DNA from: an uncultured Eubacteriales bacterium
GTDB lineage: Bacteria; Bacillota; Clostridia; Oscillospirales; Acutalibacteraceae
DNA length: 10,879 bases
Assembly: GCA_934465125.1 (NCBI GenBank)
Contig: CAKSKO010000018.1
Location: 1-10,879 of the forward strand
Reading direction: 5' to 3'
A program made the translations under genes and the position numbers. The number at the start of each line of letters is the position of its first letter. Positions within the stretch are counted from its first letter, which is position 1. Below the pieces are notes generated by a model. It had not been told where the DNA came from, did no database searches, and saw only the letters and a program-made list of their open reading frames with translations. Below, in pieces: positions 6,250 through 10,879 of the stretch.

Positions 6250-6294
6250 AACATAAAACGCGTTTGAAGTTATGCTTCAAACGCGTCTTATGTT
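6250..6294. terminator. Bidirectional terminator between DUF3789-like gene and ribU
   Basis: Arms 6250-6269 and 6275-6294 pair over 20 positions with one internal A:C mismatch on the plus strand (a U:G wobble on the minus strand) and a five-base loop. The core is ACGCGTTTGAAG. It lies between two converging genes and ends 18 bases before the last base of ribU. The T tract is modest on both sides (TTTTATT on plus), but the long stem makes termination likely. Confidence 0.8.
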
Positions 6295-6311
6295 TTATTG
6301 CAGAGTCCTCT

Positions 6312-6926
6312 TTAATAAAATTTTCTCTTTATTAGCACAGAAAGTTTCTTATACAGCAAGTAAGTAATGACCGAGACCAAAAGTCCTTTGACTAAATTGA
6401 AGGGCACGATAGTAATAAACATGATTTTCAAAAGACTGTCGGCATACGGATTAATTGATTGAAAAAGATTGATGATCGCATCCATCGGCATAATCAGGGA
6501 ATACATCGGCATCAACAGCAAGTAATTCGCGAGCGTTCCGATAATAGCCATCACGACTGTACCAGAGAGCATGCTGACTAGTGCACCAATCTTTGTTTTT
6601 TTATATTTATAAATGACTCCGGCGGAGAAAACAAATGCAGAACCTATCATAAAGTTAGCCAATTCCCCAATGCCTCCAGTGGTCGTAAAAAAAACATTGA
6701 TTAAGTTTTTAATCAATACAACAGCGACCCCATAAAAAGACCCTAATGTAAACGACGCCAGCAGCGCGGGCAGTTCAGAAAAGTCCAGTTTTAAAAATGA
6801 AGGTGCGAAGGGAACAGAAAAGCTCAGAAACATCAACACAGTTGAGATTGCAGAGAGCATCGCGGTAATCGTCATATGATGAAGAGTTAGCTGTGTCTTT
6901 TTTTTGTTGTGTGTATAAGAATCCAT
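6312..6926 (-). CDS. ribU: Riboflavin ECF transporter S-component RibU
   Basis: The substrate-binding membrane subunit of an energy-coupling factor transporter that captures riboflavin and works with EcfT and the ECF ATPases. The 204-residue protein has about six hydrophobic segments and the RibU signatures LDFSELPALLASF (47-59), the LIKNLINVFF helix, and GGIGELANF (84-92). The N-terminal MTITAMLSAIS matches the S-component region that contacts EcfT. The ATG start (6926) has GGAGG seven bases upstream. An FMN riboswitch directly upstream makes riboflavin the probable substrate, since this switch represses when FMN is plentiful. It is the last minus-strand gene before a convergent terminator. 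The nearest EcfT and ATPase genes lie upstream on the same strand, beyond a nuclease remnant. No defect is seen. Confidence 0.95.
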   Translation of the reverse strand: MDSYTHNKKKTQLTLHHMTITAMLSAISTVLMFLSFSVPFAPSFLKLDFSELPALLASFTLGSFYGVAVVLIKNLINVFFTTTGGIGELANFMIGSAFVFSAGVIYKYKKTKIGALVSMLSGTVVMAIIGTLANYLLLMPMYSLIMPMDAIINLFQSINPYADSLLKIMFITIVPFNLVKGLLVSVITYLLYKKLSVLIKRKFY

Positions 6927-6927
6927 T

Positions 6928-6969
6928 AAAAAGCCTCCAATCGATCTTTTCCAGTGCTCAAGAAAAGAT
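6928..6969 (-). promoter_or_regulatory. Candidate expression platform of the FMN riboswitch
   Basis: Between the aptamer and the ribU start, GAAAAG (6951-6946) can pair either upstream, as part of an eight-bp stem ATCTTTTC/GAAAAGAT (6969-6962 with 6951-6944), or downstream with CTTTTT (6933-6928). The downstream pairing places the ribosome binding site GGAGG (6938-6934) in the hairpin loop. No T-tract terminator is evident, so the switch more likely acts on translation. The pairing choice is inference. Confidence 0.4.
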
Positions 6970-6981
6970 TCGTACCAATTA

Positions 6982-7103
6982 AAATTCTTTCATCCAGACT
7001 ATTACTGTCGGTTTAGGAATTACACCTAATCGGCCCTGACGGGTTCGTGGACTATACCACCGGTCGGGAATTGCAAAAAATTGCTACACCCTGCCCTGAA
7101 TTC
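6982..7103 (-). promoter_or_regulatory. FMN riboswitch (RFN element)
   Basis: On the minus strand the conserved blocks occur in order: TCAGGGCAGGGTG, AATTCCCGACCGGTGGT, TAGTCCACGAACCC, then TAGGTGTAATTCCTA, ACCGACAGT and TAGTCTGGATGAAAGAA. Closing helix P1 can form between GAATTC (7103-7098) and GAATTT (6987-6982). This is the standard FMN aptamer, whose ligand-bound form shuts down riboflavin synthesis or uptake genes. It lies 55 bases upstream of ribU. Its promoter would fall at or just inside the 3' end of the nuclease-like frame, where only a weak candidate is visible (TTACCC, 16 bases, CATAAT). Confidence 0.96.
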
Positions 7104-7126
7104 GGAGGATAATTATGGCTCCGATA

Positions 7127-7684
7127 TTATTGCGGGTAATCTATTTTTACTAGATGTTCTGAAATGAGATAGTTTTGATAATCCTTTAAAACTTCGTAAA
7201 AGGATCCGTCTGCTTCTGTTAGCACATTACCCACAGCTTCTAACAGCGCTGTAAATGTCATATCCCTGTGAATGATGTGTTTCTGATTTTCTTGATTATA
7301 AGAGTATAACGCTTTTTGAATCTCTAGAGAGATATCTTTGCACAAAGGAGAACTACCTAGAGTTAGTAAAATTTGATATTGCTCATTCCGAAAAACCTTG
7401 AAATGTTTGTGAAGCTCCGGGAGGGCAAATAAATTATTTAATTTTGTTTCAACGGAAATGCGATAACTCGGTTGGAGCAAAGTTGCAGCCGGTTGGCAGT
7501 AGATTGCTTCATCGTGAAGCGTGAAATCCGGTTCAGGGTTGCAGTCGGCTGGCAGAAGCGAACCCTTTAAAAATCGAAAAAATTTATCAGGAGAGAAAGC
7601 GTATAGTTTTGACAAAAGCAATAAAGTATTTGCAGTAGGGATTATTTCTTTGCTATGGTATCTTTGAAAATGATGCACCTTCAC
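7127..7684 (-). CDS. Truncated PD-(D/E)XK nuclease-like protein
   Basis: A 185-residue frame from GTG 7684, with AAGGAGG seven bases upstream. The start HFQRYHSKEIIPTANTLLLLSKLYAFSP and the block PSYRISVETKLNNLF followed by a helix and QYQILLTLGSS fit a PD-(D/E)XK nuclease-like family in which a VPDA-type strand precedes an IETKL strand. The Glu-x-Lys is present (E79, K81), but the expected Asp in QPAATLLQ is Ala66, so the metal site seems incomplete. Members I recall are around 340 residues; this one stops at SEHLVKIDYPQ, where the second half would begin, right before the FMN riboswitch. It is therefore probably a remnant or an inactive form, though promoter and ribosome binding site are intact. 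The family call is from memory of motifs. No modification or restriction partner is nearby. Confidence 0.6.
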   Translation of the reverse strand: MKVHHFQRYHSKEIIPTANTLLLLSKLYAFSPDKFFRFLKGSLLPADCNPEPDFTLHDEAIYCQPAATLLQPSYRISVETKLNNLFALPELHKHFKVFRNEQYQILLTLGSSPLCKDISLEIQKALYSYNQENQKHIIHRDMTFTALLEAVGNVLTEADGSFYEVLKDYQNYLISEHLVKIDYPQ

Positions 7685-7737
7685 CGTTTTTCCTCCTTTT
7701 ATTTTAGCTGCCTAGAATGAAAACATAGAATATTATC

Positions 7738-7766
7738 ATTATAGAATCAATCTGTGCGCTTGTCTA
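7738..7766 (-). promoter_or_regulatory. Promoter of the nuclease-like gene
   Basis: On the minus strand TAGACA (7766-7761), a 17-base spacer and TATAAT (7743-7738) make a near-consensus promoter about 53 bases upstream of the GTG start. It could also supply read-through transcripts to the FMN riboswitch and ribU, since no terminator separates them. Confidence 0.65.
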
Positions 7767-7818
7767 GTGTGTTACGACACCAAAGTATGGGAACAACATC
7801 AACGAGAAAATGATTATA

Positions 7819-9489
7819 TTATAAGTTATATTGCGAATTTTCTATACATAATGATATTAAATCTTCATTCGTCACAACATTTTTGAAAAAGGGACGGGAA
7901 ATTCTGCTCGCACCAGTAGTATAAAAATAGTTGTTTGAGAAAAGAGATTGTGGGGCTCCTTGTGTTAAAATCGTACCATCAAAAAGAAATGCGCAGGTAT
8001 CGGTATGTTTTGCGCAGAATTCGATTTCGTGGGAAACCATGATGATTGTCGTTCCATCTTCCAAAAAATGTCTTAAGGTAGCTGCGAGTTTTTGTTTTGC
8101 AGGGAAATCGAGGCCTTTTGTCGGTTCATCGAGCAATAAGATATCCGGGTCTAAGAGTAACAACGTTGCAAGAGCTACTCTTTGCTGTTCTCCGGCGCTA
8201 AGATCATATGGATGTCGCTGCAAGAGAAGAGAAAGATCCAGAGCAGTTATCATGTTGGAGAGTTTTTTTTCTTGCTCTTTGGCAGTGAGTGTTGATTTAT
8301 GCACAGAGCAAGTGAGTTCCTCTAGAACGGTTTTTTCTCTCAAGCAGGACGATGGATCCTGTGGTAGTACGCCAATGGTCCCGAGAGTATTGTGATGCTT
8401 GTGCTTTGAAAAATTCCTTTTCATTTTTCCACGGTATGGTTTTAAGATACCAGAGAGCAGATTTAAAACAGTTGTTTTTCCAGATCCATTTCCTCCGATT
8501 ATGCAAAAAAATTCTCCCTTATGAACAGTAAAGCAGAGCTCTTTGATAATATCGGGTGAGTTTTTGCTGTATCGAAACCAGAGATGATCGGCAGCGAGAA
8601 TGGGAGTGGATGAACTGTTATATTTTGTATTAATAATACTGTTTGTTTTAATTGTCTTATCTAAAAATAGATTTTCTAAGAAATGTTTTGTTTCTCCGAT
8701 TGAAAGTGGACAGGGAAGATTGGATTTGAGCTTACCGTGCAGCTGAACTGAAACGGGAAGACAAGAAAACAGCATCTCATTTTTTTCTTTTAAACAGTTT
8801 CCAATTTCACGGGGAGAAGAAATGGCTGTAATTATACCATTTTCCATTGCAGCAATTCGATCTGCAAGAGGAAGAACATCTTGCAGACGATGTTCACATA
8901 AGATGATAGTAGTCCCTAGTTCCGAGTTGATTTTTTTCAGTGTGTTTAGAAATTCTTCCGCGGCAATGGGATCGAGTTGCGCGGTTGGTTCGTCTAAAAC
9001 AAGGATGCTCGGTTGAAGAACCATGGTTGAGGCCAGTGTTAAGAGTTGTTTTTGGCCGCCAGAAAGCTCAGAGGTGTTCTTATCAAACCAAGACTCAATG
9101 CCGAAAAAACTTGAGATCTCCGCAGTACGCAATCGGATCTCACTCGAAGCGACGCCCAAAGATTCCAACCCGAAGGCTAACTCGTGCCAGACCTTATCGG
9201 TAACAATCTGGTGGTCAGGACTTTGCAGAACAAAGCCGATCTCAGAAGCTTGTGTTCGCTCTGAAACTTCCTTTAACGGAGTATCATTGAGTAAGACTTC
9301 TCCAGTTGTAACACCCGCCGGCGTAAGCACTGTTTTGAACTGTCGAAGAAGTGTACTTTTTCCGCAACCAGACGGACCAAACAAAAGAAAAAATTCTCCT
9401 TTTTCTATTTCAAGATGGATATTGTCAAGGGTGTTTTGATCGGATGTTAGATAACGAAAACTTAAATTTTTGACTGTAAGCGATGCCAT
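7819..9489 (-). CDS. ECF transporter ATPase, two fused ABC cassettes
   Basis: A 556-residue cytoplasmic ATPase that powers an energy-coupling factor vitamin or cofactor transporter. The ATG at 9489 has GGAGG seven bases upstream and starts MASLTVKNLSFRY; the frame runs further upstream without a ribosome binding site. Cassette 1 has Walker A GPSGCGKST (38-46), Q-loop Gln89, signature LSGGQ (142-146), Walker B LVLDEP (163-168) and H-loop His200. Cassette 2 has GGNGSGKTT (332-340), Gln377, LSAGE (430-434), LLLDEP (451-456) and His487. Both sites look complete, so the protein replaces a separate EcfA1-EcfA2 pair. A weakly conserved linker (about 235-295) joins them. It overlaps the end of the EcfT-like gene by 28 bases, indicating tight coupling. 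The substrate cannot be read from this subunit. Confidence 0.93.
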   Translation of the reverse strand: MASLTVKNLSFRYLTSDQNTLDNIHLEIEKGEFFLLFGPSGCGKSTLLRQFKTVLTPAGVTTGEVLLNDTPLKEVSERTQASEIGFVLQSPDHQIVTDKVWHELAFGLESLGVASSEIRLRTAEISSFFGIESWFDKNTSELSGGQKQLLTLASTMVLQPSILVLDEPTAQLDPIAAEEFLNTLKKINSELGTTIILCEHRLQDVLPLADRIAAMENGIITAISSPREIGNCLKEKNEMLFSCLPVSVQLHGKLKSNLPCPLSIGETKHFLENLFLDKTIKTNSIINTKYNSSSTPILAADHLWFRYSKNSPDIIKELCFTVHKGEFFCIIGGNGSGKTTVLNLLSGILKPYRGKMKRNFSKHKHHNTLGTIGVLPQDPSSCLREKTVLEELTCSVHKSTLTAKEQEKKLSNMITALDLSLLLQRHPYDLSAGEQQRVALATLLLLDPDILLLDEPTKGLDFPAKQKLAATLRHFLEDGTTIIMVSHEIEFCAKHTDTCAFLFDGTILTQGAPQSLFSNNYFYTTGASRISRPFFKNVVTNEDLISLCIENSQYNL

Positions 9490-10358
9490 TTTGTATCCTC
9501 CCAGAGTTCTAATATAACGGGTAAAAAGCAAAGGGTTGTGTAGCTGCAATACGATAGCTTTGTTAGACCGGAAGGGGGAGAAAGGGAAAAGAAAGGGTAG
9601 AAGGAAACGACCGTTTCCTGTTTGATGGGAGCTAGTAACATAAAAAAGAACAGGATGCATAAAAGGAGCAGGGAGACTGCGTCACGTACAGTAAAACGAA
9701 AAAGAGAAAAACTTGTCCGCCCTTTTAAACCGTGTCCTCTTGCCTTCATAGAGTCTGAAGTGATAATGGAACTTTCAAGTGCCCAGGAGATGACGGAAAA
9801 AAAGGAAAGTGCAGTTTTTTTTAATTTTTGCAATCGCGAAGAAAATGAATCACTGCCAAAGGAATGAATCCCTGCTGCTCGGATTTCTTTTAGCCTAGTT
9901 TGATATTTTGCCAATAATCGAAGTGTAACACAAAAAGTTAGCGACAGGTTTGGAGCGAATTTTGAAAACAGAAAAATAATTTTATCAGACGAAAGCAATA
10001 CATTGCAGCAGGCAAACCAAATAAATATACAAAAAAATAGAATACCGACGAAAAGACCGTATACAAAAGATTCTAGCGTAATGACAAATGTTGGCGTGAT
10101 GGAAAATAGTATGGTAGCACCCTGATGGTTGAACAAAGGATTCAAAAGTGATAAAAATAAAAACATCGGCAAAAGTTTTTTGATAGAAGACAACTGAAAG
10201 TCCTTTTTCTTTAAAAGAAAGAAATAGGAAAGAGATCCTAAAAGTGAGATACATAAAAAAACTGGATGAAAAAGAAACATCACAAAGGAAACAACGATTA
10301 AAAAGTAAAGAAGAATAACGGCGGGATGAAATGTTAAAGATGCCGTATGCCTGTTCAT
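9462..10358 (-). CDS. ECF transporter transmembrane component (EcfT/CbiQ-like)
   Basis: A 298-residue membrane protein that couples ECF ATPases to a substrate-binding S-component. The ATG at 10358 has AGAAGGG six bases upstream. Hydrophobic segments lie at about 14-48, 62-75, 98-122 and 227-243, with a weaker one near 270-285. The cytoplasmic coupling region holds RLKEIRAAG (155-163) and SDSMKARGHGLKGRTSFS (201-218); the second ARG motif is intact, while the first is AAG. The MNRHTASLTFHP...HPVFLCISLL start matches a clostridial EcfT group usually encoded with its own S-component. None lies next to it here; the only S-component in the window is RibU. The ATPase gene overlaps its end. Expression likely starts at 10525-10553 and must pass a hairpin terminator in the leader. 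Confidence 0.9.
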   Translation of the reverse strand: MNRHTASLTFHPAVILLYFLIVVSFVMFLFHPVFLCISLLGSLSYFFLLKKKDFQLSSIKKLLPMFLFLSLLNPLFNHQGATILFSITPTFVITLESFVYGLFVGILFFCIFIWFACCNVLLSSDKIIFLFSKFAPNLSLTFCVTLRLLAKYQTRLKEIRAAGIHSFGSDSFSSRLQKLKKTALSFFSVISWALESSIITSDSMKARGHGLKGRTSFSLFRFTVRDAVSLLLLCILFFFMLLAPIKQETVVSFYPFFSLSPPSGLTKLSYCSYTTLCFLPVILELWEDTKWHRLQSKI

Positions 10359-10419
10359 AAGATTCCCTTCTTTTCGTATTGATAATTCTCTTACACTGTT
10401 TAGAAAAAAGCGCAGACAA

Positions 10420-10518
10420 ACAAAAAAGAGCCGGAAGACCGGTTCTTTTTTAATTTTTATTCGAACGATCTTATTCGTTATAGTCAGAAAAAGATGCGGT
10501 CCGTTTGCTTATTTTATT
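10420..10518 (-). promoter_or_regulatory. Leader with attenuator-like structure, or small RNA, upstream of ecfT
   Basis: Between the promoter at 10525-10553 and the EcfT-like gene lies a leader of about 67 bases ending in an intrinsic terminator. It contains a small hairpin, AACGA/TCGTT, and a GGACCG (10502-10497) that could pair with CGGTCT (10441-10436) inside the terminator and so act as an antiterminator. There is no start codon with a ribosome binding site, and I do not recognise a known riboswitch. It could equally make a short RNA of about 100 bases. Confidence 0.4.
10422..10451. terminator. Intrinsic terminator in the ecfT leader
   Basis: Arms 10422-10434 and 10439-10451 form a 13-bp stem (AAAAAAGAGCCGG with CCGGTTCTTTTTT, one wobble or mismatch) with an AAGA loop and a T tract on either strand. 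On the minus strand it lies downstream of a near-consensus promoter and upstream of the EcfT-like start. No plus-strand gene ends here. Confidence 0.8.
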
Positions 10519-10524
10519 TATTTT

Positions 10525-10553
10525 AGTATAACGTAATTTATTTAGGGTGTCAA
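10525..10553 (-). promoter_or_regulatory. Strong promoter of the EcfT-ATPase operon leader
   Basis: On the minus strand a perfect TTGACA (10553-10548), a 17-base spacer and TATACT (10530-10525) form the best promoter in the window. The predicted transcript start is near 10518, about 160 bases before the EcfT-like start codon. Confidence 0.75.
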
Positions 10554-10576
10554 GCTGAAAAAGGTGCAAAATTACC

Positions 10577-10605
10577 ATTTATTTTTTTAAATAACGTGTT
10601 ATAAT
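10577..10605 (+). promoter_or_regulatory. Promoter of the acetyltransferase gene
   Basis: TATAAT (10600-10605) lies 25 bases before the ATG, with only a weak -35 candidate (ATTTAT, 10577-10582) at a 17-base spacing. It diverges from the ecfT promoter. The short leader leaves no room for the ribosome-stalling attenuators seen on some antibiotic-resistance genes. Confidence 0.5.
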
Positions 10606-10630
10606 GGAGAAAACGACAAGGAGGGGTAGT

Positions 10631-10879
10631 ATGGGTATTCATACACCGGATGCAAATTCGGTTTATCCAAATAAAGAAATCAAACAGATTTGTTTCATAA
10701 AAAATGTAATAAAGAATCCGAATATTTTAGTTGGGGATTATACATATTATGATGATATTGATGGCGCACAGGAATTTGAAAAATATGTTACCCATCACTA
10801 TAGTTATCTTGGGGATAAGCTGATTATCGGGAAGTTTTGTGCAATTGCAAAGGGTGTTGAGTTTGTCATGAACGGTGCA
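10631..10879 (+). CDS. Vat/CatB-type xenobiotic O-acetyltransferase, 3' end cut by window
   Basis: The first 83 residues of an acetyl-CoA dependent acyltransferase of the left-handed beta-helix (hexapeptide) superfamily. ATG 10631 follows AAGGAGGGG (10618-10626). VGDYTYYDD, then a helix and YVTHHYSYLGDKLIIGKFCAIAKGVEFVMNGA, match the Vat (streptogramin A) and CatB-type (chloramphenicol) enzymes, where VGxYSYYD, IGKFCSI and MNGANH are conserved. The catalytic His of the NGANH motif would be just past the edge, as would the trimer-forming helix repeats, so activity cannot be judged. Chromosomal members often have unknown natural substrates, so resistance should not be assumed. It stands alone at the right edge, divergent from the ECF operon. 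Confidence 0.88.
   Translation, partial: MGIHTPDANSVYPNKEIKQICFIKNVIKNPNILVGDYTYYDDIDGAQEFEKYVTHHYSYLGDKLIIGKFCAIAKGVEFVMNGA

Noticed and set aside
5972..6280. Minus-strand 102-codon frame
   Set aside because: Opposite the DUF3789-like gene and the terminator hairpin; no start signals.
7931..8395. Plus-strand 154-codon frame
   Set aside because: Antisense shadow of the second ABC cassette, whose Walker and signature motifs are intact.
9490..9660. N-terminal extension of the ATPase frame to 9660
   Set aside because: The extension lacks a ribosome binding site and overlaps the EcfT gene; GGAGG sits right before ATG 9489, where homologues start.
9985..10419. Minus-strand 144-codon frame overlapping ecfT
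   Set aside because: Out-of-frame shadow of the EcfT-like gene; no family resemblance or ribosome binding site.

Overview
The window is AT-rich, with strong GGAGG-type ribosome binding sites, TATAAT-type promoters, an FMN riboswitch, ECF-type vitamin transport genes and a Clostridia-style glycerol-3-phosphate oxidation cluster. Together these point to a chromosomal segment of a low-GC Bacillota, most likely a Clostridia (Lachnospiraceae-like) anaerobe. That placement is inference from gene content, not from a marker gene. No rRNA, tRNA, CRISPR array or transposase was seen.

Region 1 (about 11-3050, plus strand) is a gene graveyard between two hairpin terminators. It holds decayed remnants of a glycerol-3-phosphate transporter (glpT-like), the GlpA-type FAD dehydrogenase with its C-terminal BFD-like [2Fe-2S] domain, an FAD-dependent oxidoreductase and a DUF1667 protein. 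The order is that of the clostridial anaerobic G3P cluster. The lesions include a lost start codon (ATG to ATA), in-frame stops, frameshifts and several internal deletions. One deletion fuses the oxidoreductase in frame to DUF1667 across a shared ATGGGATGC, leaving a misleading 151-codon open frame.

Region 2 (3057-5650, minus strand) holds a two-gene unit: a MNT-HEPN-like fusion whose catalytic motifs look eroded, followed by a 100-residue protein of unknown role. Upstream of these are a CinA-type protein reduced to its N-terminal MoCF-like domain and a Cro/C1-type regulator with a TTG start.

Region 3 (5650-6300, plus strand) is divergent from the regulator and encodes two small proteins, 56 aa and 35 aa. 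The second is a DUF3789-like single-span membrane protein. An inverted repeat in the divergent gap could be the regulator's operator.

Region 4 (6312-10630, minus strand) is transport. The riboflavin S-component RibU lies under a clear FMN riboswitch. Upstream is a truncated PD-(D/E)XK nuclease-like remnant, then an ECF transmembrane protein (EcfT-like) overlapping a double-cassette ECF ATPase. The EcfT-ATPase pair has no adjacent S-component, so it could serve RibU or an S-component elsewhere. Its promoter is followed by an intrinsic terminator before the first gene, which suggests attenuation or a small RNA.

Region 5 (10631 to the right edge, plus strand) is the start of a Vat/CatB-type xenobiotic acetyltransferase, cut by the window end. 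The overall picture is ongoing local genome reduction beside intact vitamin transport, with several genes trimmed to single domains.
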